Shown: positions 22,183 through 32,548, counted from the first letter of the stretch. The stretch is DNA of 64,000 nt from Paguma larvata (GCA_030068075.1 CM057833.1:50593087-50657086); one strand, 5' to 3'. The notes: generated by a model not told the origin, from the sequence alone. Numbers and translations: made by a program.

Positions 22183-22630
22183 TTTCTAAAATTTTTATTT
22201 ATTTCGTTTCATTCTTTTTTAGAGGGAGAGGACGTGTGAGTGGGAGAGAGAGGCAGAGTAAGAGAGAGAGAATATTTTTTTTAAAGTTTATTCACTTTGA
22301 GAGAGGGAGAGAGAGAGAGAGAGAGACTGTGTGTGCATGGGGAAGGGGCAGAGAGAGAGAGAGAGAATCCCAAGTAGGCTCCACGCTGTCAGCACAGAGC
22401 CTGATGCGGGGCTTGAACTCATGAACTGTGAGATCATGACCTGAGCCAAAATCGAGAGTCAGACATTTAACCAACTGAGCCTCCCAGGCATCCTAAGAAA
22501 GAGAGAGAGAGAGCAGTCTCCATGCTCAGTGCAGAGCCTGACGTGGGGCTTGATCCCACGACCTTGGGATCATGACCTGAGCTGAAATCAAGAGTCAGAT
22601 TCTCAATTGACTGAGCCACCCAGGTGCCCC
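22183..22630 (-). mobile_element. Older carnivore SINEC, split by a younger SINE
   Basis: The tail side and GA-rich part lie at 22183-22272. The rest lies at 22494-22630 ('tgatcccacgaccttgggat', then the reverse head 'gagccacccaggtgcccc'). The 'atcccacgaccttgggatc' phrase marks an older subtype than the typical felid form. The target sequence cagttttgtgttt is found before (22167) and after (22630). Confidence 0.9.
22273..22493 (-). mobile_element. SINEC nested in the older SINEC
   Basis: A complete felid-type copy (T-rich tail, long GA tract, 'gctgtcagcacagagcctga', reverse head 'gagcctcccaggcatcc') sits inside the GA tract of the older copy. The duplicated target is a taagagagagaga-like sequence at 22259 and 22494. 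Confidence 0.9.
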
Positions 22631-22646
22631 AGTTTTGTGTTTAAAA

Positions 22647-22856
22647 ACATTTTTTTTAAATGTTTATTTATTTTTAAGAGAGAGAGACAGAGTGCGAGCA
22701 GGGGAGGGGAAGAGAGAGAAGGAGACACAGAATCTGAAGCAGGCTGCAGGCTCTGGGCTGCTAGCACCAGCCAGCGTAGGCTCAAACTCACGAACTGTGA
22801 GATCATGACCTGAGCTGAAGTCGCATATTTAGCCAACTGAGCCACCCAGGCGCCCT
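22647..22856 (-). mobile_element. SINEC at the junction of the previous one
   Basis: A full copy with tail TTTTTTTTAAATG-like, 'gaagcaggctgcaggctctg' and reverse head 'gagccacccaggcgccc'. Its target duplication starts with the last bases of the neighbouring older SINE (tgccc) and continues into cagttttgtg, so this copy arrived later. Confidence 0.92.
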
Positions 22857-23239
22857 GCCCAGTTTTGTGGTTTTAAAAGTTGGCATGATTGTAGCCTTGA
22901 CTCTCCTCTGAATCCCCGACCCCAGCCGTGTTCTCTGTCTCAAAGATAGCCTCTGAGAGTGCAGACCACGAAGTTCCTTGTCACCGAATACAGAACCACA
23001 CACTCCTTGGAAACCATGTAATGGGAAGGGAGAAAGTTAACCTTGGCCGTTGGGACAGCTTCGTCTCTGTTACAAGCCCACAACTTACTACTTGTCATTG
23101 AACTGGGAAGCTGTCTCCGGGGTCATACATCTCCTGATCGTCAGAAAATAAGAATAGGAGAATTATTCTCCAGGAAGCAGTCAGGCACCTTTCTGTGCCA
23201 CATACAGTTGTTACCAATCCCGGGAAGCAGGACCTGGAT

Positions 23240-23420
23240 TACAATCGGGGCCAGCTTCATGGGTGTGCAACCTGCGCAGCCGAACAGGGCCCCTGCCTTC
23301 GGCCTCAGCCGTGGGTTTAATACCCTGCTGTTGCTGTCCTGAAATCTTTAATATTATTTTGAACAAAGGGACCTACCTTTTTATTTTGCGCTGGGCTCTG
23401 TGAATTATGTAGCTAGTCTT
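23240..23420 (+). repeat. Ancient interspersed repeat, family unresolved
   Basis: 'ggggccagcttcatgggtgt', 'gcaacctgcgcagcc', 'tttaataccctgctgttgct', 'cctgaaatctttaatattat' and 'gaattatgtagctagtc' recall a medium-reiterated mammalian repeat, possibly a DNA transposon. I cannot name it with certainty. Confidence 0.4.
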
Positions 23421-23489
23421 TGTTAGAATAATTGAGGATCAGGACCAAGAGCCCCTGAGTAAACAAGTCAGTGGGGACCGTAGCCTTTT

Positions 23490-23545
23490 GGACAAGGAGG
23501 AGGAGGAGAAGGGGAACCAGAAGAGCAGGAGGAGGCAGCCACCAC
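23490..23545 (+). repeat. (GGA)n purine-rich tract
   Basis: Imperfect GGA and GAA triplets, including ggaggaggaggagaag and caggaggaggcag. Such a tract can act as a splicing enhancer if transcribed on this strand, but no exon is identified. Confidence 0.6.
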
Positions 23546-23639
23546 AGGCCCGACCCCTTGTGGTGGTTTCCAGTATTGTGTATGGATTAAGACAGGCAGC
23601 CTGCGGTCAGCTGTCACAGGAAGGAGAGAAGGAGGACCT

Positions 23640-23775
23640 CTCACTGCCCTGTTTCTTCCCCTTGTGATGATAGACAGTCACTCCCTGCATTCTAATTTGC
23701 ATCCCTGGCCCCACTCATACATAGTACCCGGCACATAGTAGGTCCTTAACTTGGGGCGGTTGTTGACTTTATTGA
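23640..23775 (+). repeat. L2 3'-end fragment
   Basis: 'catagtacccggcacatagt' and 'aggtccttaacttggggcgg' follow the L2 3' end. Confidence 0.5.
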
Positions 23776-23834
23776 ACCTTCACTGGATAACTTTGAAAAA
23801 GTAGATGAACCCCTTTGTGGTGAGCTGCATTATA

Positions 23835-24500
23835 ACCTTGTCTGTTTCTTATGCCTTCACCATACCTTTCATCTGGATGGTCCAGACACCTTCTACTAAT
23901 TTCCTTGCCAGTAATCTCTTCCTCAGATTAATCCCACTAGCTGGGGTAACTCTCCCAGATCCATCACTTACATCCATCGTGTGACCTACATACTCTTACT
24001 GAATGTTTTCTGAATCTCAGTCGCCTCACCTCTAGAAACGGGATGATCGTGTCTACCTTGGAGGGTTGTTAGGAATGAGAGATACTACTTGTAAAGCCCT
24101 GGAAATAATAGTGACTGGCTCATGATAAGCTGTCAATAAAGAGTAGTTTGTCTTATTATTAAATTCAAAGATTATATGAATGATATACAAGCAACTTTCG
24201 TTGTGTCATTTCCCCTCCTCAAAAAAATCTTCAGTGGCTCCCCATTGCCCATGGCCATGGAGGGTCAAAGCTTTCCATGACCTAGCCACAGTCTACAGTG
24301 CTCAACTTTTTCCCAGTAGTGTTTAAAAAACTTGTAGAATACTAGTTGTGGTTGCTGTTTTTGCTCTTTCTGTATTTTGTTTCCCAAGAGCGTTGGGATC
24401 TCCTTGGCAGCGAGACTCTCTGTCACCCCTCGACTGCCCAGGAGAGCGCCTGGCATACAGTGTGTGTGTGGTTGTTGATTGCTAGCCACAGTGTACTTCA
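23835..24500 (+). repeat. L2, split by a MIR
   Basis: The left part (to about 23985) and the right part (from about 24165) both read as plus-strand L2. The right part holds 'cttcagtggctccccattgc', 'gtcaaagctttccatgacct' and an end with 'agcgcctggcatacagtg'. The MIR at 23985-24160 sits between. Confidence 0.6.
23985..24160 (+). repeat. MIR inside L2
   Basis: 'aatctcagtcgcctcacctc', 'gggatgatcgtgtctacctt', 'ggagggttgttaggaatgag' and 'tactacttgtaaagccctgg' follow MIR. Confidence 0.7.
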
Positions 24501-24654
24501 GGATAGAGTGCAACTTTGCTGGTTTTCCTTCTGTTTATACCTCTTAGCCCTTTCAGATTGGAAACGGATTATGATTTTGCATTTGAATCAGGAGGAGAGA
24601 AAAACAGCCATCCTTCCTTTCCTGTTTTTTTTTTTTTTTCCCCCTATACTGTCA

Positions 24655-24810
24655 GGATTGTATGCGTGAATGTTTGCTTCCCCTCCGGACTGTGAGCTCT
24701 GGGTGGGGAGGAACGGTGTTTAATTCTCCTTCCTAGCTTCAGTGTCCAGCCAGTGAGCCTGGCACAAATAAGAGGTATTCATTAAATGTTTGTCAAATCA
24801 ATGAATATTA
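24655..24810 (+). repeat. L2 3' end
   Basis: 'ggactgtgagctctgggtgg', 'ggaggaacggtgtttaattc', 'agtgagcctggcacaaataa' and 'ttcattaaatgtttgtcaaa' follow the L2 3' end. A T-run at about 24626 separates it from the preceding L2. Confidence 0.65.
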
Positions 24811-25202
24811 GAAAGCTCAGATTTTTATGACAGGCATGGGAGACAGTGGGAGCTGCCTTTTTACCGGAAAAACATTGTTTATTAGATCCGTAGAGATCAT
24901 TTAGAAAATATGCAGTTGGATATCTTTTATAGTCAAAGAAGAAATCAGTATAAAATGCTTAATTAAAAGCAGAAGCCAGCATTTCCCCTTGTAATGGAGG
25001 CAGGATCATGACTATTTTCCTTTTCTCAGCCCAGGAGATGGGCAGGCAGCCAGGCTCAAAGACAGGGATGCTGTGCAGACAGATAAGGTTTGACATTAGG
25101 AGGAATGGATCCGGGGGCTACTCTAGGTCCATGTTTGCCTCAATATTTCTCCAAATTGAGGCTGAAAATGCAAAGAGTGTTAACTTCTTTAAGATACTCT
25201 GA
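24811..25202. other. Unique sequence with a weak exon-like stretch
   Basis: No gene is confirmed. At 25010-25029 a pyrimidine-rich stretch ends in CAG, and a possible 58-base exon ends before GTTTGA at 25088. One frame is open, but nothing else supports it. Confidence 0.3.
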
Positions 25203-25415
25203 GGGGCGCCTGGGTGACTCAGTAGTTAAGCGTCTGACTTCGGCTCAGGTCATGATCTCGCAGCTTGTGAGTTTGAGCCCCGCGTCGGGCTCTGTGCTGA
25301 CAGCTCAGAGCCTAGAGCCTGTTTTGGATTTTGTGTCTCCCTCTCTCTGCCCCTACCTGGCTTGCACTCTGTCTCTCTTCTCTCTCTCTCTCAAAGAATA
25401 AAAAATTAAAAAGAA
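25203..25415 (+). mobile_element. SINEC, plus strand
   Basis: The head ggggcgcctgggtgactcag is followed by 'gtttgagccccgcgtcgggc', 'gctctgtgctgacagctcag', a CT-rich tract and an A-rich tail. The target duplication is aagatactctg and aagacattctg (9 of 11). Confidence 0.95.
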
Positions 25416-25782
25416 AAGACATTCTGTACCATTGTTAACTCCTTTATGTTATGCTCTGCTACCTATGAAATTATCATTTGTTTGTGAACTTACTGTACTG
25501 GCATATTTTCAGGAGTAGGCTCCGGATTTGAGGTTCTAAGCTCCAGAGGTATGGGTCTTTCTCTTGTTCTTCTCAGTGCTGCGGGGCATGTCTATCCATG
25601 GAAAGCCTGGAGCTCTGACCCACATACACCTGTCCTGGGTACGAGAAGCTGCTGAGGACCAGGAGCTGGGGAGGCAGCGAGGGCTGTGATGTTCCGAGTG
25701 ATGTCCGCCACTTGGAGGAAAACGGGGCCTTCTGAGAAGGACAATGAGTGGGGGTGCTCTAGGTCAGGACCTGGCTGCTCAG

Positions 25783-25940
25783 AGGGTGGTCTAAGGACCA
25801 GCCCCATCAGCATCACCTGGAAGCTGGTTTCAGATGCAGAGTCTCAGGTGCCTTCCAGACTTAATGAATCAGGCTCTGCATTTTACCGGGATACGCAGGT
25901 GACCCATATCCGCAGCAATGTTTGAGAAGCTCTGCTCTGA
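25783..25940 (+). repeat. MER5A-like hAT DNA transposon fossil
   Basis: 'gtggtctaaggaccagcccc', 'atcagcatcacctggaagct', 'tcagatgcagagtctcaggt', 'atgaatcaggctctgcattt' and 'tgtttgagaagctctgctct' follow MER5A over its length. Confidence 0.75.
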
Positions 25941-26418
25941 TGAGAAAGTCTTTCTCATCCTTGAGCTTGATCGTCTGAATTTTTGTCATTCTAGGACGTA
26001 GCATGACTCTTGATCCCAGAACTGCCACCATGGAGTTATTACCTGGCCCTTTTAATTCTTAGAGTTTTTCATCTAATACAGTGTATATATTGAGTGTTTC
26101 TCTGGTTTTGTGCATATGCATTAAATGAAATAAGGTAATGCTCTGAACATATAGTAGGAACTTAATAGATACATTTTACCTGTTGCTGGTATTATTTTTA
26201 TGTTATCTGAACCTCAGTGCAGACAGTGCAACTATTTATTATGATGGGAGAATCGCCGTGCTATCATTACTAAAATGTTGTAATTTTACATTTGTCTTTT
26301 GTATGAATTAATACGTGGCCTTAAAGAATCACTAGCTTCTGAAGTGTCCCTGTTTTTTTACCTGTTTTTGTAGTTTCTATTCTTAAATGACATGCATGTT
26401 ATGTGGTTCTATTTATGG
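25941..26418. other. Unique AT-rich sequence
   Basis: No gene is recognised. The stretch 26100-26200 ('aatgctctgaacatatagta') may be the 3' end of a MIR. Confidence 0.35.
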
Positions 26419-26431
26419 CCATCATCTTTTT

Positions 26432-26644
26432 TTATTTAAAAATTTTTTTAATGTTTATTTTTGAGAGAGAGACAGAGCACGAAATGGGGGAGGGACACAG
26501 AGAGATGAAGACACAGAATCTGAAGCAGGCTCCAGGCTCTGAGCTGTCAGTACAGAGTCCAACATGGGCTCGAACTCATGAACTGTGAGATCATGACCTG
26601 AGCCGAAGTCAGAAGCTTAACTGACTGGAGCCACCCAGGTGCCC
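26432..26644 (-). mobile_element. SINEC, minus strand
   Basis: Felid-type copy with 'gagctgtcagtacagagtcc' and reverse head 'gccacccaggtgccc'. One extra base splits the 'gactgagcc' motif (gactggagcc). The target duplication begins ccatcatct (26419) and ccatcacct (26645). Confidence 0.95.
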
Positions 26645-26686
26645 CCATCACCTATTTTTAAAATATTGAATCACTTACATTTTTTT

Positions 26687-26875
26687 AGTTTATTTATTTA
26701 TTTTGAGAGAGAGAGAGAGAGAGAGGGAGAGAGGGAGGGAGAACCTTAAGCAGCAGGCCCCACACTCAGCATGAAGCCTGACTGTGATTCGGGGCTCAAT
26801 CCCACAACCCTGGGACCATGACCTGAACTGAAATCAATAGTCGGACGCTTAACTGACTGAGCCACCCAAGCGCCC
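26687..26875 (-). mobile_element. Older-subtype SINEC, minus strand
   Basis: The phrases 'gctcaatcccacaaccctgg' and 'gaccatgacctgaactgaaa' mark the older carnivore subtype. The reverse head ends 'gagccacccaagcgccc'. The target duplication aatcactta/aatcactct lies at 26669 and 26876. Confidence 0.93.
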
Positions 26876-26881
26876 AATCAC

Positions 26882-27199
26882 TCTTTTTCATATTCATTTC
26901 ATGAATTTACATCTTGTACAGTTAAAGTCATAATTACAAAAACAACAGCAAAGACAAAAACAAACAAACAAAAACCAAACAAACCTGCGTCATGAGCTTT
27001 GGGACCGTACTCTGCTGATTCTTGTTAGAATAAAATTCGAGAGCAGGGTGAGGATGAGGCAGGAGCAGAAGGGCAGGGCTTGTCCGGGAGTGCCGCAGCC
27101 AGCAGGCAGATGCTTTACAGAGGAGATCCTGGGAAGTGCTGACTAATCCGGAGAGTCAGTTGTACCCAGGTTGTGTACAGACTTATACATTTCTGTTTT
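26882..27199. other. A-rich stretch and unique sequence
   Basis: Positions 26938-26986 hold an A-rich run with CAAA repeats. The rest is unique, with no gene recognised. Confidence 0.4.
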
Positions 27200-27310
27200 T
27201 GGGCATGCCACTTTAAATGGATTCTCCCACTTAATTTTCACAACACTTTGTGAAATAGGCCAGGCAAGAAAAGGGAGGTTCACAGAAGTTGAAATGTGTG
27301 AATATGAGTA
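27200..27310 (-). repeat. Possible MIR fragment
   Basis: 'tctcccacttaattttcaca', 'acactttgtgaaataggcca' and 'aaaagggaggttcacagaag' resemble the middle of reverse MIR, without either end. Confidence 0.4.
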
Positions 27311-27408
27311 AATAATTTTTTTGAGGATGGGTTGGGAATAAAGTTCTGATTTTTCAGAGTCATATACCAGATCTTTATTCTTCTCTGTTGCCTCTTTTCA
27401 TGCAGTTC

Positions 27409-27870
27409 TTTTTTTTTTTTTTTTGTATTTTTAATGACTGAAACAAAACATTTAAAACTGCAGCTTCTGGAAGAACCATTTGTTCTTGCCGGTCTTGTAC
27501 CTCTCCTCGAACTTGACCTTGGCCTCTCATCGTGCCTTGTGTTTAAGAGCAGAGTCTCTGAAGACATCCTTGTTGATGACGGTTTTGTCCAAGGTGATAT
27601 CCGCAGAGTACCTTGTGGGTATGAGGCGATTGTAGTGATAAACTTTCACAAAAGACTCCGTTTTGACTTTTTGGTGATTTTCTTCTTGCCCATGACAGCT
27701 GTCACTTTGTGGGGATAGCAGTCAATTTCAGCCACCAGCGCATGGCTCCGGGGATGGTCTGAGGTGCCATCATCATGTTCTTCATGATGACTGCCTTGTG
27801 TCCAGCGTAGCATCTCGCCAGGACCAGCACCACCTTCCCGGGTTTCATGAATTTGCCCGTCTCGACTCCA
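27409..27870 (-). pseudogene. RPL27: Processed pseudogene of ribosomal protein L27
   Basis: The minus strand reads as an intronless copy of the mRNA for large-subunit ribosomal protein L27 (136 residues in the working gene). Recognisable stretches include [20 protein letters not shown] and KNKWFFQKLQF before the stop at 27452-27454. After it come a short 3' UTR with a polyadenylation signal (ATTAAA) and a poly(A) tail seen as T16 at 27409-27424. The old coding span 27452-27860 is 409 bases against 411 expected. The start codon is now ACG (27858-27860). One base is lost in the run coding for KNIDDG and one near KRSKIKS, and CGG has become TGA at 27537-27539. An 18-bp exact target duplication, gcctcttttcatgcagtt, flanks it at 27390-27407 and 27871-27888. 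It is a retrocopy made by L1 machinery and cannot make L27. Confidence 0.97.
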
Positions 27871-27888
27871 GCCTCTTTTCATGCAGTT

Positions 27889-28065
27889 TCGAAAGCAGTG
27901 ATGGGACTCCAGCTTTAGATAATTACCATTTTCTTACAGCATTATGTTGACACTACAGAGTATATCAGTAATAGTAACATACCACGTCTCTCAGTGTTAG
28001 ATAATAATTACCTCTAGCAACCTAGATAAAAACAAATAAATAGGCAAAAAAACTCCTCTGGACCA
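27889..28065. other. Unique sequence
   Basis: Short unique stretch between the pseudogene and a hAT fossil; nothing recognised. Confidence 0.4.
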
Positions 28066-28600
28066 GTGCTGCCCAATAAAATTATAAGGTGAGCCAAATA
28101 TATAATTCTAAAGTTTCTGGTAGCCGCATTAGAAAGGTAAAAGGAAACAAATGAAATTGATTTTATAACATATTTAATCTAAGATGCCCCAAATATCGTT
28201 TCAACATATAATTAGTATAAAAATCACTGATGAGATATTTTGCATTCTTCCATTGTTTGAAATGTTTATTTTGAGAGAGACAGAGAAAGCAGAGAAGGGA
28301 CAGAGAGAGAGAGAGGGAGAGAGAGAATTCCAAACAGGCTCCATGCTGTCAGCACAGAGCCCGATATGGGCCTTGAACCCACGGACCGTGAGATCATGAC
28401 CTGAGCTGAAGCCGAGAGTTGGACGCTCAGCTGCCTGAGCCAGCCAGGGCCCTCTCACGTTCTTCTTTCTAAACCAAGTCTTCAGAATCAGGTGTGTATC
28501 TTACGTTTCCAGCACAGCTCCCCTTGGACTTGCCACATTTCAGGTGTGCCACATACATGAGCAGCACACGGGGAAACTTTGAGGAAAATGTAACCAATGC
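28066..28600 (+). repeat. hAT-type DNA transposon fossil, split by a SINE
   Basis: The left part ('accagtgctgcccaataaaa', 'gtgagccaaatatataattc', 'tttctggtagccgcattaga', 'gtttcaacatataattagta') continues after the SINE with 'aaaccaagtcttcagaatca', 'ggtgtgtatcttacgtttcc' and 'acttgccacatttcaggtgt'. Order and spacing match one mammalian medium-reiterated repeat whose exact name I do not give. Confidence 0.65.
28259..28454 (-). mobile_element. SINEC nested in a hAT fossil
   Basis: 'gctgtcagcacagagcccga', 'gagatcatgacctgagctga' and a decayed reverse head 'gagccagccagggccct' identify it. The target duplication is weak (cattcttc before, cgttcttc after). Confidence 0.93.
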
Positions 28601-28799
28601 AGGAATGGGAACACTTTGACACCAAAACCCCTAAACTGTGGGGGCAATTTAATATAGAGACAGTTTTGTACATTTCGGTGGCTCATAATAATGGCCCCCC
28701 GTAATTAAAAATGAGATTAAATGATTTACATTGTACTGTAATTAACAGGGCAGAGTTCTATGTGAAATACATTATTTTTAGAAAAGTCTATCAAAAATT

Positions 28800-29078
28800 T
28801 TTTTAATTTAAATTTTAGTCAGTTGACATACAGTGCAGTATTTTCAGGTTTCAGGAGTAGAATTCAGTGATTCATCACTTACACACAACACCCAGTGCGC
28901 ATCATAACAAGTGCCCTCCTTAGTACCCATCACCCATCTAGCCCATCCCCCACCCATCTGCTTCCATCAACCCTCAGTTTGTTTCCCACTCTTCTATTCT
29001 CCTGCTCCTTCCAGATGTTTTGTTTCTTAAAATCCACATATGTGTGAAATCATATGGTACATCAAATTATTTTTTGGA
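28800..29078 (-). mobile_element. Carnivore L1 3'-UTR fragment
   Basis: 'agtcagttgacatacagtgc', 'agtgattcatcacttacaca', 'caacacccagtgcgcatcat' and 'aaccctcagtttgtttccca' are typical of the antisense 3' UTR of carnivore L1. Similar bases (atcaaa, then a T-run) lie on both sides and may be a target duplication. Confidence 0.8.
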
Positions 29079-29084
29079 AAAAAA

Positions 29085-29755
29085 AAAAGTTTGACATATC
29101 ACCCAGCAGTTGTAGTACAGTGCATTTGTTCCAGAGATATCAAAACTTATGTCCGTACAAAATTGGAAATAATCCAAATGTCCTTTAGTGGGTGAATGGT
29201 TGAATAAGCTGTGGTACGTCCATACCAGGAATATTGCTCAGCAGTAGAAGAAATGAATGATTGCTGCATCTATCAACTTGGAAGGATCTGAAGGGAATTA
29301 TGCGGACTGAACAACAACTAATCTCAAAAAATACACTTATATAATATTTAAAAAATGAAATTATTGGGATGGAGAACAGATTAATGGTTGCCAGGTGTTG
29401 GGGACTGGGAAGGGGGAAACTTTGGGTGGGGGAGGGCTGTGACTATAAAACGGTAGCACGGGAGGCCCTGTGGTGATGGAACAGTTTTGCGTCGTGATTA
29501 GGATCGTGGTTCTGCGAATCTGCATGTGGTAAAACTGCACGGACCCTACCCGCACCACACAAATGATGCATATAAATAGTCAATCTGAGGAAGGCCTCCG
29601 GATGTACCAAAGTCAGTCTCCTGATCTTCTGCTGTATTGTAGTTACGTAAGATGTCACACTGGGGAAATTGGGGAAAGGGTACGTGAGACCTCTCTGTAC
29701 TATTTATGCAACTTCCTCTGAATCTATGGTTATTTCGGATTAAAAAAAAGTTTGC
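29085..29755 (+). mobile_element. Old L1 3' end
   Basis: 'aataatccaaatgtccttta', 'gaatattgctcagcagtaga', 'aacttggaaggatctgaagg', 'agggctgtgactataaaacg' and 'ggacctctctgtactatt'-like phrases (29689-29703) follow the ORF2 end and 3' UTR of an old L1 (L1M group), ending 'tttcggattaaaaaaaagtt'. All frames are broken. Confidence 0.8.
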
Positions 29756-32214
29756 GTGTTTGAACAGTTGTTCTATTATTTGGAAAGCCTCTTGCCTAGA
29801 ATTCCTAGTGAGGAACTCTAGTGAAGCTGAATAAATAAAGATGAAGTACATAGACTTTGTTCAAGACTGCCTTTTCTGCGCACTTGGTGCTGGAGTCACT
29901 GCAGAGGGGCATGGTCGTGGCCAGGCTGTACACTCTCCCCATGTAAGGAAGCACCCCCGAGCTGATCACTCCCAAGGGCACTCTTGTTCTGACTGTCTCA
30001 AGGTCACTGCAGTGGACAGTGCTACCACCGAGTGCTCATCCTAAGGCACCTTGGCCTCACCTTGGGAAGGCCGGAGACACAGAGTTTTGGCAGCCTGCAC
30101 TCTCTTCACGTTTCCATATTAATGTGTCACTGGCTTTCAGCACTTGCCTCTCAGTAATGTGTTTAGTCCCTGGCAAGCATTCCATAGCCAGATGAACTTT
30201 AATCCCTGCATGTTCTGAAAGGGAGCGTTCTTTTTCCTCTTTTGAAGATTCTGCTCCCCTATAAGAAAAGTGTGTGATTTAATTAATGGATGAAAGAGAA
30301 GGTCCCAAACTGAGCCAGAAAGGAGTTAGCATTGCCACCCACCTTCTCACACACAAGAAGATAAAAGTAGCATCTGACAGGGAGGGGAAGGACCCAGGAG
30401 GGAGAGGGACAGGCTCTGCGACAGTGGTAGCTCAGAGCTGGGAAGCCTGTGCTCTAGGACCAACTGGGTCATTTACTAAGGGTGACGTTGAAGCACAATT
30501 TTTGTGCGATTCTTTTTTCTCTTTGATCCTTTTAAGATAGAGTTGAGAATATAGATCCTTCCTGCCTCCTGATATGTGTAGATGCCAGAACGAGGAAGGG
30601 GGCAGGTCCCCTGCAAAGTCTGAGATGCCCTCCAGTGCAGTTATTGACAGTTGCTAGTAGTGTATTATCTAGAATGAAACTGCCAAGCCGAATTAAGAGA
30701 GAAAGATGGGGAAATGCAGAACCTTGCTCTTGTTCTTTAAAGAAAAAGCAAAAAGGTGCTCCTTGGTAAGTAGTCTGAGTTGTCACGATAATGATTTTAT
30801 CATGATAATGATAAAATTATAGTGGTGACTACTATCTGTTCATCCATGGGGCATTTTCCGGAGTGTGAGACGCTCCATGAAAACACATGCTCCTTGGCTA
30901 TAGAAGTAAGGCAATTGCGTTGCCCTTTGGAGATTTATAATGAATGTATTAACGGTTCTGCAAAGTCCTGCAACCAAGCAAACTGGCTTTGTTTAGTCCA
31001 GTAATTCCTCATTTTATTATCCACGGACCTCCCCGCTTCCTGCCCCCTGACTTTCTCTTAACTTTTACATACCTGGGTTAAATTCCCTGGAACTAGGGTA
31101 TGGCTTAGGAAAGCTTTGAACTGCGTTCTTGGGGATTTTGTTATCAGCTTGTCTGTGTTTTTCATATGGTATAAATTTTGTAAATAACTTAATTTTTCTT
31201 CTCGTGTTGGCTTAAAGGAAGCTTAGAGGAAATTTATAACTCAGGGTTAGGATATTGTGACCTTTCTATCTTTGTACTACGTTTCCCCCTGTTTTCTTTC
31301 CTTGTCTTGTTGATAGACTCATTAACTCTGACTTAACACTACTTGTTATCATGTCGTTCACTGTAGCATAAGCCACATGGAAGTCTCTCTGGGTTGAGAT
31401 GGGGTATGGATATTGATAAAGAAACAACAAACCAATACTAACAAAAATAATCTAAAAAGGACCCTAACAAGTCTTTAAAGAGGTGCTGTTGTTTGTCAGA
31501 CACTGTACTGGATCCTTTTCATAAATGATTTCTTCTTCATTTGATCAAGGTGTTCCTCCCTTTTACCCTAGGGAAGTTTCAGATCTCAGGATTTCAATTT
31601 AGATTCGCAGAATTTTACAACTGGGAGTGACTCTTGAGAGCATCTGACCTTAAGAGACAACCTTAAAGGAGGTGAAAGTCTAAACCATCCAGGGCAGATG
31701 GCCTTCTGAGACTCACCATGGCAACTGTAGCTAATCTCTTCCCTTCTGCCACTTCTGGGAAAATTGCTTTAGGGAAATACTGTTTTAACTGGGACCATGA
31801 AATCATTAATGATGGGCAAGCTGGGAGCTTGCGGGGGAGGGGGAGGCGCTTATGTTTGGAATATAAAGACCCAATGCCTGTCTCTTGGGGGTGGGGGTGG
31901 GGCACCAGCTGTGTGCTGGGATTATCTAGGACAGTTTCTGCCTGATGAGGGAGGAAGGCAGTATCTTCCTCCACCCAGTTGGGCTTACTTAGCAGGGCCC
32001 TCTCACATGCTGAGCTGGTGCCTGCGTTGGCCTCTAGTTTTACTATCCCAACATTTCATCTAAGATCTGTCCTGAGTCAACTGAGGTTTTTCTTCCCCAT
32101 CCAGGGCCCTTCGTGGTTGTCCCCGGCTTCAGAGAGCTTTCCCTCACCTGGCACTGGGCTTTGCAATTCCTTACTGCATCATCATTCCATGTGTGTGTGC
32201 CCTCTTGTCTCCTG
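29756..32214. other. Mostly unique sequence
   Basis: No gene is recognised in about 2.4 kb. A hairpin-forming AT-rich inverted repeat lies at 30794-30817. G-runs lie at 31833-31843 and 31887-31902. The stretch 31475-31600 resembles a decayed reverse MIR. Open frames of up to 108 codons overlap between strands. Confidence 0.4.
30794..30817. repeat. Perfect inverted repeat (10-bp stem, 4-base loop)
   Basis: attttatcat and atgataaaat pair perfectly around a GATA loop, and the symmetry extends with a wobble pair beyond. AT-rich and short, so possibly chance. Confidence 0.7.
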
Positions 32215-32515
32215 ACTAGGCTGGGCACTTCTGAGGGCAGGAGTGATGCCATATCCACAGTTACTTCCCACGTCCCAGTTCAGTAGTGGGCACATATTGG
32301 TCCTGGGGGGGAGTAGTTACCGTCCCTACTGATTGGCATCAACAAACATTTTGCTCGGCGTCAACAGGGTACAAGGCTCTGGGCTGGTGTCTGGTGATAC
32401 AAAGGTGCTTGCACGCTTTTCAGTGTGTACTAATCACTCTTAGCTCTTTGAGAGGAAGGGCTAGGACTTACTCATCTCTATCCTTAATACCCAGCATAGT
32501 GCCTTGCGTCTAGAA
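32215..32515. repeat. Cluster of short L2 3'-end fragments
   Basis: Plus-strand L2-like phrases lie at 32215-32310 ('gggcacttctgagggcagga', 'tagtgggcacatattggtcc') and 32440-32515 ('tacccagcatagtgccttgc'). A minus-strand one lies at 32335-32400 ('gggctggtgtctggtgatac'). Confidence 0.5.
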
Positions 32516-32548
32516 GCCTGGCTACGTTTTCTTCCCAGTGTTTATTGT

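Noticed and set aside
22183..22860. Regularly repeated units resembling an array
   Set aside because: The repeats are stacked SINEs and their GA tracts, not a CRISPR array, which would not be expected in a mammal.
25030..25087. Possible 58-base exon after a pyrimidine-rich stretch and CAG
   Set aside because: The following GTTTGA is a weak donor and there is no protein match or second exon.
30794..30817. Hairpin as a microRNA precursor or terminator
   Set aside because: The stem is only 10 bp and AT-rich, too short for a microRNA precursor; such terminators do not apply to mammals.
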